This document shows positions 24,479 to 36,269 of a stretch of 64,000 nt of DNA, piece by piece. The position numbers were made by a program, and so were the translations under genes. Within the stretch, counting starts at the first letter, position 1. Every line of letters starts with the position of its first letter. Under the pieces are notes generated by a model that saw only the letters and a program-made list of their open reading frames with translations, was not told the DNA's origin and ran no database searches. Origin of the DNA: Mesodorylaimus sp. YZB2_4 (Eukaryota > Nematoda > Enoplea > Dorylaimida > Dorylaimidae); assembly GCA_030248295.1 (NCBI GenBank), contig JASANH010001085.1, forward strand, positions 457,644 through 521,643, read 5' to 3'.

Positions 24479-25125
24479 GAAGTGCCGCACTTTCTTAGCT
24501 GCGTAAAATATAGTTTCAGATCGAGATGGTTCCTGCGTTTCAATCAATGCTTCTGATCGCATGCTCAATCCAGAATTAGCTTGATGAACAAAAAACCTAT
24601 TTTGGACCTATGAAAACAGAATTCCAGCTGAAAGTTTATAGTCCCCGACATCTGGAATTATTCCGTGGAGAAAATCACAGAAAAACAGTCAAAAACAAAG
24701 TTCAGATATAAGCAGAAAACTATGCCAAGTCTTTCATCCTCCACTCTGGCGTACGCAAAAAAGTGGCTATTTGGCTCGAGTCTAGTTTTGTTCGACTCTG
24801 CACCCCATCTTCTGTTCAGTGTCACGTTTCCTGTCTACATCCGGTCTAAAGTCCGGCAACGTGGCTCGAGCATTTTGTTAGTCATAAGAAAACGAAACTG
24901 CGTCATTTGTCGCTCTGAAAAGCTAGTTCACTGATGAGCCAAAGAGCTTAAGTTCGGGGTGGAAAAATCGCGTCTGAAGTCCGCATTGACTTTGTTCTTT
25001 GACACGATACGAGAGGAGATCGAGTGCCCAAACAATGTTCTATAGCAAAGTTTCAGCGACACGATGGCGCCAGCGCGGTGAAAATAAGACTTTGTTTGTC
25101 GGGTGATGACGCAAGTAGACTGGGC

Positions 25126-25132
25126 TATAAAA
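25126..25132 (+). promoter_or_regulatory. TATA box of the microprotein gene (copy A)
   Basis: TATAAAA lies about 127 bp upstream of the ATG in a strongly conserved block shared by both duplicates. In copy B the same site reads TGTAAAA (about 26399), a change expected to weaken it. Transcription start is inferred, not seen. Confidence 0.5.
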
Positions 25133-25252
25133 GAGAGGCCACACAAAGTCCAAATCAGTACGCGATTTTAAAGTGAAGACAGAGAGTCCGGCTAGATTGC
25201 AACGATTTCGAGGTCGATTCGTTGAGCAGCTTCATCAAAAGTCCTGTTAAAA

Positions 25253-25872
25253 ATGAACGCATTCGATATTCTGATCGTCAGTGCCGTGGTGCTGTTCGGT
25301 TTGTACAAAGTGAGGAGATCTGGGATTCAGGGATGGCAGGGCTCGACCCACTGAAAGACTGCCATGATTGCACGGGGCAGGCCCAACAGCCAAAGTCCCC
25401 TGCAATGCGGCAGCAACTATACAGGCAGGGTGCACCATTGCGCGATCACAACTCGGGGTATGTAGCAAGCTGCGCTGTGCCATGAAGAATGAACGGGCAT
25501 GGCTTGCTATTGCTGGCCCGATGGTGATAGTGAGGCCCTTCACAATAAGGGTTATAGCCTGGTCGAGGCCTAGCGGGTTAGGGCGTCTGGCTCCCACGCT
25601 GGGTGCGCACTTACAGGGGAGGTTCGACTCCCGCCTGGGTATAAAATGATTGTCAAACATGTGTTCCTTAGCCCTCGAGTGCGCTGTTCAGTGCTGGACT
25701 ATGCATGAAGTATTACATGGCAGGTTCCTGGCCCATAACCTCACGATCAGTACAACCTTGTCAGTCACAGCCCTCTCACAATCAGTGCAAAGGGTTCATA
25801 CTCCCACAACATCACTGTTTTAATAATTTGCTCTTATTCTAGCTGACCGAATCCGGCGCTGGCTCGTCATAG
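25253..25872 (+). CDS. 28-residue single-pass membrane microprotein (copy A)
   Basis: Two exons, 25253-25309 and 25843-25872, join in phase 0. The product is MNAFDILIVSAVVLFGLYK followed by LTESGAGSS. Residues about 5-18 are a hydrophobic helix long enough to sit in or span a membrane, and the C-terminal tail is short and polar. The donor is AAA|GTGAGG and the acceptor TTATTCTAG|CTG. Both are preserved in the neighbouring duplicate. Comparison of the copies shows about seven synonymous versus three amino-acid changes plus one nonsense change, which supports selection on the peptide. A TATA box sits upstream. The intron contains a SINE-like insertion. I do not recognise a homologue. It is shorter than OST4 and unlike sarcolamban-type peptides in sequence. 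A further exon cannot be excluded, but both copies share the TAG stop. Confidence 0.6.
25560..25735 (+). mobile_element. tRNA-derived SINE-like copy 1
   Basis: The tRNA-like head has an A-box-like part (CTAGCGGGTTAGGGCGTCTG) and a B box (GGTTCGACTCC). It is followed by a body AAAATGATTGTCAAACATGT, a CCTCGAGTGCGCTGT block and ATGAAGTATTACATG. The same order occurs at 39780-39960, and the head also at 47990-48095 (minus). It lies within the intron of the microprotein gene. Confidence 0.65.
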
Positions 25873-26524
25873 CAGCCAAAACTCCACTCTTACGTGCCGA
25901 CATGAACGAGCAATCAAAGAACATGCAGAAATGGGAAGATAACACTGATCTGAATCTTGCACTGAATGTACAGAAGTGTGTGAGGGTAATTTGTCATTTC
26001 GACAAACTTGGGCCAAAGATGCCTTACTTAAAATACAATATGCATTAGTTATGTGGATTGGGTATTTGACAGATAAATACAAACAGGGTCTACTCGCATT
26101 CACCTGCCAGCTCAAAGTTCATAGTCCACCATCTGGATTCATTCCTTGGAAAATACCACAGAAAGAACAGCAAGAACGAAGTTCAGGTGTAAACAGGAAA
26201 CTATGCCAAAAGCCTTTCATTCTCTTCCATGCACTCTAGTGTGTGCATTTGTCATTGAAAAAGTGGCTATCTGGCTCGAGTCTAGTTTTGTTCGTTCTCA
26301 AAGATGGTGCAGCTAATCGTAAGTTTCAGCGACACGATGGCGCCAGCTTGGTGAAAATGAGATTTTGTTTGTCGCGTGAGGACGCAAGTAGACTGGTCTG
26401 TAAAAGAGAGGCCACACAAAGTCCAAATCAGTACACGATTTGGAAGTGTGAAGGAAGAACTCGGCTAGATTGCAACGATTTCGAGTTCAATTTGGGAAAT
26501 ATTTGATCGATAGTCCTGTTGAAA

Positions 26525-27014
26525 ATGAATGCGTTCGATATATTGATCGTCAGTGCCATGGTGCTGTTCGGCTAGTACAAAGTGAGGAAATAAAGGTTTC
26601 TGACTGTGTGACCGGGGTGAAACGGGACTTGACACCTGCCTGAAGCTGTGACAAACCAGCGTCATTGCATTGCATTGAGCAATCTGCACTGACAGCTGGC
26701 ATTTTACCAGCAGAAGGTGCTGGCGTGTGAGGGAGGGTATGCGCTGTACCCTGAACAATGGACAGCGTATACTTGCTACTGGTGGCTGCATATTGTGGTA
26801 GTGTGTTTCGCAATCACGGGTGCCTAGTCAGTGAGTTATAATCACAGCGACCTTATCACGAAGTGTGCACACGTGATGACCGTGCCACCCTGTGTGCACA
26901 CTTCACAAATGTAATCTCGTTGAATCGCGTTTTCTGAAAGATCAGTTCTCGGGTTGGTGGCTTAATTGATTGCTCTTATTCTAGCTGACAGAAGCTGGGG
27001 CTGACTCGTCATAG
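26525..27014 (+). pseudogene. duplicate microprotein gene, nonsense-mutated (copy B)
   Basis: Exon 1 equivalent (26525-26581) reads MNAFDILIVSAMVLFG and then TAG where copy A has TTG (codon 17). Exon 2 equivalent (26985-27014) reads LTEADA-like sequence (LTEAGADSS) with the same TAG stop. Splice sites are intact. The upstream TATA has become TGTAAAA. The intron holds a perfect 12 bp inverted repeat (AAGTGTGCACAC ... GTGTGCACACTT, about 26859-26902). It is most simply a pseudogene, although a 16-residue product is formally possible. Confidence 0.65.
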
Positions 27015-27429
27015 CAGTCAACAACATGCCGAAATGAACGAGCACTCATGGAACACGCAATAATGGAAAGACAACAATTATCTAAACCTTGCACGCGGGT
27101 GTCTCAGAGAAAATGGCGGTCTGCTTGAAACATGCCCCAAAAATCCAAATCAAAACCCTTTCACGTAACTACTCTTAGCTAGCTAGCAGCCGATGAGGGA
27201 GGTCAGTCATAGGGAGGGGTAGCTGTGCTGTGCATATAGTGTATCCATGGTGCTGAGGCCGTCGACCAAGGCTATACCTCAATCGGGACGCGGACAATTG
27301 CCCCCCACAGACGACTGCCGCCCGCAACACTGACCGCGTTTACAAAGAGATGTCTGCTAGCGGCGGATAAGAGCGGTCGCGACCATACATGCCGACGGTC
27401 TGAACTTTAGCCAATAATTGCGCAATCCC

Positions 27430-27569
27430 CCTGACAAAATTGGTGCGCAATCCCTAAATTTTGCTGTTTTGGTGCGCAATCCCTAAATTCCGCTGTTTTC
27501 GATGCGCAATCACTGAATTTTGCCGTTTCTGGCTCAAAATCACTAAATTTCGCTGTTTTAGATGCTCAA
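27430..27569 (+). repeat. roughly 30-40 bp tandem repeat (GCGCAATCACTAAATT unit), left part
   Basis: At least four diverged units of the type GTGCGCAATCCCTAAATTTT, GCTGTTTTGG precede the TIR element. Two more units continue after it (28553-28640: CAATCTCTGAACTTTGCC, AAAATGACTAAATTTCGCTG), so the element split the array. Confidence 0.7.
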
Positions 27570-28552
27570 GGGGCCATCCAAAAAGGACGTCCACCAAAAA
27601 AATGCGATTTTTCGACTCCCCTCCCCCCTATCCACCTTTCATCCGTTTCGCCTGGACCCCCCCCCCCCCCCCCTAAAAATGGACGTCCACTTGAGCAGAC
27701 CCCCCCCCCCCCCACACAGGAAAATATTCTCTTCGAAACAGCATTGCTCCCAGCATCGACTGATCCGCCGAAATGATGGCTCATTAAGTCTTCCGTTTGA
27801 TTCGACTGCTGCATCAGGCAAATTGGGAACTAAAATTTTACGCCCTCCTTTTGAAAATGTGTCATGCCACATCCAATTTAAAACTTCTCCAACATTCCTC
27901 CAAAATCAGAATTGAATCCCGCTTTAGGTGCAAGGTAGTGCTCCTGAGTTTTTGGAGTGGTTTGATGGACAGTGACAGCGACCCACGTCGAGGGTCGGAT
28001 CAGTCAGTGCTATAATTGGGCAACATCCCTGACATCCCGATGGCCCCCTAGCGCCTGGAATCCATCGCCTTGGATGGGGAGGTCGGCCGGTGGTTGATGT
28101 TTCAGCCACAGATGTAGTCGCTCTCTCTCACATTCAGAGTACTTGCCCAGCAAACCCCCTCTCCCACCCCTGCAGGACTTACAGTAATTACCAAGACACC
28201 AGATTGAGCGACAAAGCCACTGGCAGCACCACTAAAATCGTTTTATCCGCCTCAGAAAAAGAGAAGCCAGAAGGGATGAAAAATGTTTGGGAAAACTGGA
28301 ATATAATCTACCTGAGTCCTTGGGTAGTCGTTTCATTTCATGATTTCAATATTAGTAATTTTACTCGTATCTCTAGCGTTAATACTATGATAATTGCGAT
28401 AATTGTTCGAGATAACCCGCCGATTTTGTGAAGTGGACGTCCACTTGGCGGCAGCCTACCCCCCCCCCCATCCACTTTCCGTCCACTTTCCGCTCACCTC
28501 CCCCCCCCCCCCCCCCCCCCCCCTAGGGGAGACGTCCTTTATGGATGGCTCC
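27570..28552. mobile_element. non-autonomous TIR element with CAA target duplication, inserted in a tandem repeat
   Basis: The left end GGGGCCATCCAAAAAGGACG pairs with the right end, read inward, GGAGCCATCCATAAAGGACG. The triplet CAA occurs on both sides (27567-27569 and 28553-28555). Flanking sequence matches the repeat unit of the host array when the element is ignored, which fixes the insertion site. Subterminal regions carry long C-runs (27657-27674, 27700-27713, 28450-28460, 28500-28523) with TGGACGTCCAC palindromes. No transposase. Confidence 0.8.
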
Positions 28553-28759
28553 CAATCTCTGAACTTTGCCATTTTTTGCTCAAAATGACTAAATTTCGCT
28601 GTTTTTGATGCGCAGACACTTAAGTTCGTAATTTCTTGGTGAACCTGTGCGGCTCATTTTTACTACAGTCATTACGGAAGCACGTGATTACCACGCGTTA
28701 CCAGTACACAGTACCGATTGCGCAGCGGAGGCGAAAACATTTTACGATTTTATTTAAAT

Positions 28760-29040
28760 TTTGTCTATATCTATTCCAACTCTAAACATGTGATAAGCTC
28801 ATACTACAGCCAAGGATTCCAATCCTAGCTATAGCTAAGAATATACCTGATGTGCCAAAGGGAGTGGGTTCTCCTCTTCTAATTATAACAGCGTGGCTTA
28901 CTAAGCCAAAACCAGGCAAAATTAAAATATACACTTCGGGGTGACCAAAAAATCAAAAGAGATGCTGGAATAACACTGGGTCTCCTCCCCTAAAGGATCA
29001 AAAAATGAAGTATTTAAATTTCGATCAAATAACAATATAG
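28760..29040 (-). pseudogene. nuclear mitochondrial insertion (NUMT) from cox1
   Basis: On the minus strand, read with the invertebrate mitochondrial code (TGA Trp, ATA Met, AGA/AGG Ser), the sequence encodes the central cytochrome c oxidase subunit I region. Strings include [65 protein letters not shown] and WAYHMFSVGMDMD. The TGA at 28953-28955 falls at the invariant Trp of [11 protein letters not shown]. At least two frameshifts (near DPLGGGDP and before WAYHMF) show it is not functional. HPEVY belongs to the haem-copper site region, where the His is a CuB ligand. Upstream similarity may continue, broken, to about 29085. Confidence 0.9.
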
Positions 29041-29259
29041 TACACCGTTAACGAATGATACGCACCAGAGCAGGCAAAAGCTGGTATAGACTGCGCAAAA
29101 TTTGCTTATGCGCGCAAAATGAAGGTGAATTTTTTAAAAAAATTTTCTCGGCCGCGACTGCGCAATCCCCCGCCTTTTTTTCAAAATTTTCAAAAATTTT
29201 GAAGGTCAGCCTATAATGATTATAGGCTATTATAGGGTGTCGGCATGTATGGTCGCGAC

Positions 29260-30109
29260 GGCTGTGTTGTACGCCGTCTTTCGGTCGAGGGTGCTTGGGA
29301 AGTTGATAAGTTGAGGTGGCGAAGTTATTGTGCATAGTGTGGGGCAAGTTGATTTATGTCATGTTTTAAATTTTTGGCATGACCAGTGAAAGGTCCATTA
29401 CATATGATACATAAATTTTGCGGCTGGTTGATTGTGGGCGGAGTAATAATGAAGGTGAATGCGTAAAACAAGGCATTCAGCACTGACAGCGCCGTTGGTC
29501 AGGGGTTATCATCCATAGTTCTACTTGCAGTCCCAGTCGTGGGCGGGTCATCTTAGGCTTAGTCTACCTTGGGTGTTGCGCATAAAAGGATTTATACTGA
29601 AAAGGCGCTAGTTGCAGATGCTTGCAAACTTCTGGCTTACTCGAAAAGAGTCTTTGCGACTGATTTTAGGCTTGGGTTTTGATGAATTCAACTCCAAAAT
29701 GGTTCAGGCCTGGGCTTAGCGTGAATTTCTTTGGCCGGCGGCAGGTGCGCCGCCTCCCCAAAAAATTACCTAAGCCCAAGCCTGAGCTTTTACGACGCCA
29801 AGAATCCTCCTAAGCCTAAGACTAAAACAGTCGGAAGGCCTTTTTGTGGGCCCAAGTTGCAAGCGTCTGTTTCCCTGTTCATAGTTGCTAGTTGCATGTT
29901 CGCAAAATTTGAATTTCGCGCATGGGGGCAATTGTCCGAGGGGGCAATTGTCCGTGATTCCCTCCATTACTTCTTTTTCTCATTTGCAATATTATCTCGA
30001 AATTTCCATAATCAAATTTTTCTTGATTTTCCAGGAAATCAATCACTGAAATTTTGTTACATTCACTTTTATCCTGAAATTCCTTTATTGTCAATAATTT
30101 TACACAGAA
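29260..30109. other. intergenic upstream of PDE6D; TTAGGC-like and CAATTGTCC repeats
   Basis: It contains CTTAGGCTTAGTCT (about 29552) and several CCTAAGCC motifs in both orientations (29660-29830), plus GGGGGCAATTGTCCGAGGGG (about 29935) directly repeated. An inverted copy of the latter motif lies at about 27290. No gene is seen. The sequence immediately upstream of PDE6D is AT-rich. Confidence 0.45.
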
Positions 30110-32069
<1,960 letters not shown>

Positions 32070-32574
32070 AAACCACAAAAGCTGATGAGCGGCTATATAA
32101 ATGCATGTCCACAATTTTCACTGCTTCAGAACTTTCTAGTGCACGAGCTTTATATTTTAATTCCTCGTCATTTTATGTTTGTGCATGCAACAAAATTTGC
32201 GGTTTGACGTGGTGAATGTGCGTAAATGTGCGGGTCGATCTCATTTTTAGTTGCAACCCATTTTGCAAACGAATTTGTGATATTTCTATGTTCTTGATGG
32301 TTTTTCACAATAAATTTCTGGCTCACACCTTTTCCCAAAAAGTAAGACAAAATCATTATTCGAGATGGATATCAGAAAGAAACTTTTACCGCTACGAAAA
32401 ATCAAACCCACCATTTTCAAGTACTGTGCTGATTTTTCAAATGCAGATATAGCGCCGCTTTTTTTCCTAAGAACAAAAATGTCACGTCGACAAATTCCTA
32501 TTCCTACTCTTATTAATACATACGGCGCAAAAAGTCTTAAATCGCACCTGACTACCAAGAAAATGTGCCTGCGT
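32070..32574. other. convergent intergenic region between PDE6D and NDUFB5
   Basis: It holds the 3' untranslated regions of two convergent genes. Open frames on both strands in it are short and unsupported. Confidence 0.5.
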
Positions 32575-35500
32575 CTAGGATGGTTGAGAAATAAAAGCAG
32601 GCAACTTATGCTTAAACCCTTCGAATTCCCAGTGACTCCATTCAATCCACTTGGACCTGTATGGCACGTAGTACCAAGCTTTATAATCTTGACGTTCATA
32701 CATCAGACGACGAGCGCGTTCTTCCTCTCGACTAAAATGTAGGAAAAATAATAGACAGGACAATCCAATCTGAGCTAATCAGATAACACAGATTTTTTGT
32801 CACAAGATCTGATGACTCAATTCGATGATCAGACTATAAGTCCAGCTGATCAGACGAGATGCACAGGTAAAAAAGAATTCCGATCATGTAATCTGATTAT
32901 CTGATCACCTACCTGATCCAACTTAATCTGATCTGGTTACCTGATCTGATTTGATCTGATCTCACCTGATCTAATCAGATCACCTACCTGATCCAATTTA
33001 ATCTGATCTGATCACCTGATCAGATTACTTGCTGATTTTCACGATTAGATGACCTAGATCAGTAACATTTATCTCCACGCACTTACATCCACTGCCATCG
33101 TTTCATAATGTTGTGGTATCCGCCCAACGAGAATTCATGTTCTTGTTGAGGACTGATATAACAAAGTCGAAAAATTGTTTGTGTCAAAGGATGCTGCAAG
33201 GAGAAAAAACTATTAAGCTTGACACAAAAACCAAAAAAAACCAAACTCATGAGACTTTAAGGTCAGTCAAGCCTGGTTTCATTAGAAACCTGAATGATGT
33301 TAGTAGTATGCCATCAGTCTTGTAAGATAGGACAGAGGCCGAGGGGACACATCAAAGTCAATATACATTGTAGCGCGAAAATCAATGCAGGCAGAATCAG
33401 ATCAGGATCCAACACCATATCTACGCAAAAAACATGTCTGCTCTCTCCTTAAAGTCGCTTTAAGTTTTGGACTCCAAGTTTATTGCATTTCAAAACAGCT
33501 TTATAATGCGAGGGGCACTTTTGCAGTTTCGTCCCCAACATAGGTTAGCTTGGGCTGATATTGGGCTAACGCTAGGCTCAGGCGTAGAGGATGGTATGAG
33601 GCTTTGGCTTATGCTGGTACTAGGTGTAGACTTATACTTGCGCTTGGGCTGATATTACTGTAGGCGGAAGCCAGCTCTATACCAGCCTAAGCCTGGGGAG
33701 CAAATGTCAAAAGCGCCCCCCCTCAAGTTATGTCTTTGCCTAGCGACTTTCAGGAGACAGCAGACATGTTTTTTCGCGTATAGTGTTGAGTCCTGATCCG
33801 TTTCTCCCTGCATTGCTTTTTGCGCTATATTGACTTTGATATGTGTCCTCAGCCTCTGTCCCATCTTACAAGACTGATTGCATTCCTAATAACATTTTTG
33901 CCGCGTTTGCCCTTTGGTCCCCAGGCTTGGGATGGTATAAAGCTGGCTTCAGCCTCAGCCTAAGCAAAAGCCTAGACCTAGTACCAGCCTAAGCCTGATA
34001 TTAGCCTAAGCTACGTATGTTGGGGACCAAACAGCAAAAGTGCTGCTCGCATAAAGCTGTTTCAAAATGCAATATACTTAGCGTCCAATGTTTAGTCTTT
34101 TCCGAGTCCTGATGGTCTCAGAAAAAGCATGAGCGCCGAAATTTTTTAGCGCTAACACTGTTTCCTGAAGCTCCAAAACGGACTATATACAGTCGAGTCA
34201 GCTTAGAATCACCAGCTCCTGATGGGAAGAAAATGTGACAGTATCCTGAGTGTGACTAAAATTGAAGTACACTCTAAATTGACCAAAACTTTACTTTTAC
34301 GCTTTTTAAAGCTATTTCGAATCATTCTCATATATTCTCAGCGTTTAAAAAGATGATGCGCTTTTTCAAAAGTTTTTGTAACCAAAGAAATCAAAATTAT
34401 GAGGATCAGTCATATCAAAGCTGAAGCATAAAGGTGCCATGCGTCTCCATGCAAGCGTTTTCTCGCGAGAAATCCTAGTTTTGGACGATTTTGCACTTGT
34501 TTCAGACCGCCAAGAGTGGAAATAGGAAGCTTTTCCCATACTTATTCCGCTTGGCCAAGACATTTATGTGACAATAAGCGGACTACGCCAAATTCAGTGT
34601 GATAATGAGCGAGCTCAAAATACACACAAAGTATAGGGGGCAAATTCGGGGCTTCGAAAACCTGTGACAATAACCGGACTGTGACATTATACGGTGTGAC
34701 TATAAGTAGACTCGACTGTATTTGATGTTCAATTTTGAACGGCTTTGAAAAAACCCCGGACAGGTTTTTGAACACCCAGAGTCGTAGAAAAATCTGTGAG
34801 AAAGATCGAATTCCATCTAAACCCTAAACCAGACCTTACTTTTTCATACTCCCAATAACGAGGTTCGTATCCTTCGGGCGTATCGACCAATTGACACATG
34901 CCATACATGGTGTCGAAGAAGACGATTATTCCACCGAAGATTAGGATGCCAAGAAGATTGTAAAAATGCTAAACGATAAACATAAACAGCGTTATCCACT
35001 CAATTATTTTAAAGAAAACCTAGTAGGCTTGATAAAGAAAACCAAGAGTTGGGATGATTTTCACGCAAAAGGGAGAAAACTATGTACTGGCGTTCGTTCG
35101 GGATCCCGATTCCGATCCCGTTCGGGATCGCCCCTCCCGAACCCGATCCCGATAAAAATGACGGGATTGAATGTTGTGAAGATGTGTGAAGAAGGGGAGG
35201 GGGAGAGGAAGGGATCGGGAACGGAGTAAGCTGGAAAAACTTTGGTGTATAATTGAACTTGTAAAGAGGAAGTGAGGGATTTGTATGCTAATTGGTGACT
35301 AATTCTAGGTCTTTCGCTCGCCTGATTTTGAATGCTATGAATACTGCGCAAAAAAGTTTTTAGCTCTATATTTGCTGGCTACTTGAGGCGGGTTGTAGGT
35401 TACCTACATCGAAGTAAGTGAAAAAATAACACTGAAAATCCCGATCCCGAAAAAAGTGGTCCCGAACGAACGCTACTATGTACATACAAAATGATCTTTT

Positions 35501-35713
35501 CCGCGCATCCATGTCGTCTGATTTGCCGTTTTAGTCAACACTCGAGCATGTCCATGACGCTTGAGCACTGAAAAAAGTCCGTAAGTTACAATGCTTTCTG
35601 AAAAGTCTAAAAAAATCGACCTATATGATCATTAGGGCCAAAATATATTTACCTGTCCACAAAGTCGGCAGTTGGTTCGCTGGTGCAACTAATTTACTAA
35701 TTAGTGCCGGCAT
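32575..35713 (-). CDS. NDUFB5: NADH dehydrogenase (ubiquinone) 1 beta subcomplex subunit 5, SGDH
   Basis: This is an accessory, single-pass membrane subunit of mitochondrial complex I (beta subcomplex of the membrane arm). Five exons fit in phase: 35653-35713, 35488-35567, 34840-34968, 33087-33193 and 32575-32731, giving 534 nt and 177 residues (human precursor 189). The first exons give a basic N-terminus consistent with import (ISKLVAPANQLPTLWT, LKRHGHARVLTKTANQ). A transmembrane segment (about residues 50-66, NLLGILIFGGIIVFF) is followed by the diagnostic PEGYEPRYWEYEKHPLTQ, matching the family motif PEGYxPxxWEYxKHP. The C-terminus has RRLMYERQDYKAWYYVPY. Introns hold a MITE, an inverted-repeat complex and a GATCTGATC repeat. 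The start is divergent to RICTOR. Confidence 0.9.
32780..33062. repeat. CTGATC/TGATCA simple repeat in an NDUFB5 intron
   Basis: Dense, irregular repetition of CTGATCACCTGATCC and AATCTGATCTGATC fills most of the last intron. Similar sequence recurs in RICTOR introns (48850-49070, 49655-49935) and at about 7770-7880. Confidence 0.75.
33315..34115. repeat. interleaved inverted repeats (A-B-A'-B') in an NDUFB5 intron
   Basis: Block A (about 33315-33462, with GTCTTGTAAGATAGGACAGA) is found in inverse at 33739-33880 (CTCTGTCCCATCTTACAAGA). Block B (about 33463-33720, with GCATTTCAAAACAGCTTTAT and GTCCCCAACATA) is found in inverse at about 33890-34115. CCTAAGCC/GGCTTAGG motifs are frequent in B. 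No coding potential. Confidence 0.7.
35090..35473. mobile_element. 384 bp MITE, TIR GCGTTCGTTCGGGA, copy 1
   Basis: The left end GCGTTCGTTCGGGATCCCGA and the right end, read inward, GCGTTCGTTCGGGACCACTT are inverted copies. TACT lies on both sides, a possible target duplication. It sits in the second NDUFB5 intron, 14 bp from the splice donor of exon 2. A second copy lies at 44520-44910 in opposite orientation, and a fragment is at about 39250-39312. Confidence 0.75.
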
Positions 35714-36269
35714 TTTCTTATATTAACCATGCACTATTGTCGGTTTTCTCTCAAACAATCGATTTAATGAGAACTAAAATACGATCGATCGAAACAAGGT
35801 TACTGTAGTTCGAAAGTGCGCACATCAGACTACTGATATGTAAAGTATAGTTCTGGCTTGGCTAAACCGATCGTACACACCTAGCTGCAATCGCGCTTGA
35901 ACAGCAAAATTTTTTCCGCTTCCTTGGTAACTAATGAATATTGAAGCAAACCGATCGACTACGTTTTTTTTCTGTCTGCAACGTTTTCCCTGAAACTTAC
36001 TTTTACCTGAATTAATGTCTGCTAGACCCGCCAGTCCCAATTACGTCACTTGTTTTGCACGAGCGGCTTAGGATAGGCGGTCGAATTTTTGTGTACCAAT
36101 CTTAAATCGAAAAGGGTTTTGCAGAGAAAAAACGTTGTTTCCTAGTTTTGTTTCGAGTAAAAACATTTGTTTCTCTGTTTTAGGTAAATGGTTCTTCTTT
36201 TTCATTTGCATTTTTGTATCCCGATCGAACGTTTTCGAATTTCAGCCTTTCACCATTTGCAATATAACA
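35714..36269. promoter_or_regulatory. divergent NDUFB5/RICTOR intergenic region
   Basis: 556 bp separate the two start codons, so the promoters of both genes must lie here or in untranslated exons. I see no convincing TATA box. CTCTGTTTTAG (about 36175) upstream of the RICTOR ATG is a possible acceptor for a 5' untranslated or trans-spliced leader exon, which is inference. Confidence 0.4.

Larger units (their letters stand above)
24635..27045 (+). repeat. tandem segmental duplication (about 1.4 kb units) carrying a small gene
   Basis: Copy A is about 24635-25905 and copy B about 26117-27045. Matching blocks in order include AGTGGCTATTTGGCTCGAGT, TTTCAGCGACACGATGGCGC, GACGCAAGTAGACTGG, AAAGAGAGGCCACACAAAGT, GCTAGATTGCAACGATTTCG, the first exon, the acceptor TTGCTCTTATTCTAG and the second exon. 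Copy A additionally has a SINE-like insertion in its intron, so that insertion followed the duplication or was lost from B. Confidence 0.85.
27376..29259. mobile_element. outer inverted-repeat pair enclosing a composite region
   Basis: A 21 bp sequence at 27376-27396 (GTCGCGACCATACATGCCGA and one further base) recurs as its exact reverse complement at 29239-29259. Between them lie a tandem repeat, the 983 bp TIR element and the cox1-derived insertion. This could be one large element that has taken up other insertions. The ends contain the palindrome GTCGCGAC. No target duplication was identified. Confidence 0.5.

Noticed and set aside
25595-25650. tRNA gene suggested by a clear B box
   Set aside because: The acceptor and D stems do not pair, and the flanking body sequence recurs in another copy, so it is a SINE-like repeat.
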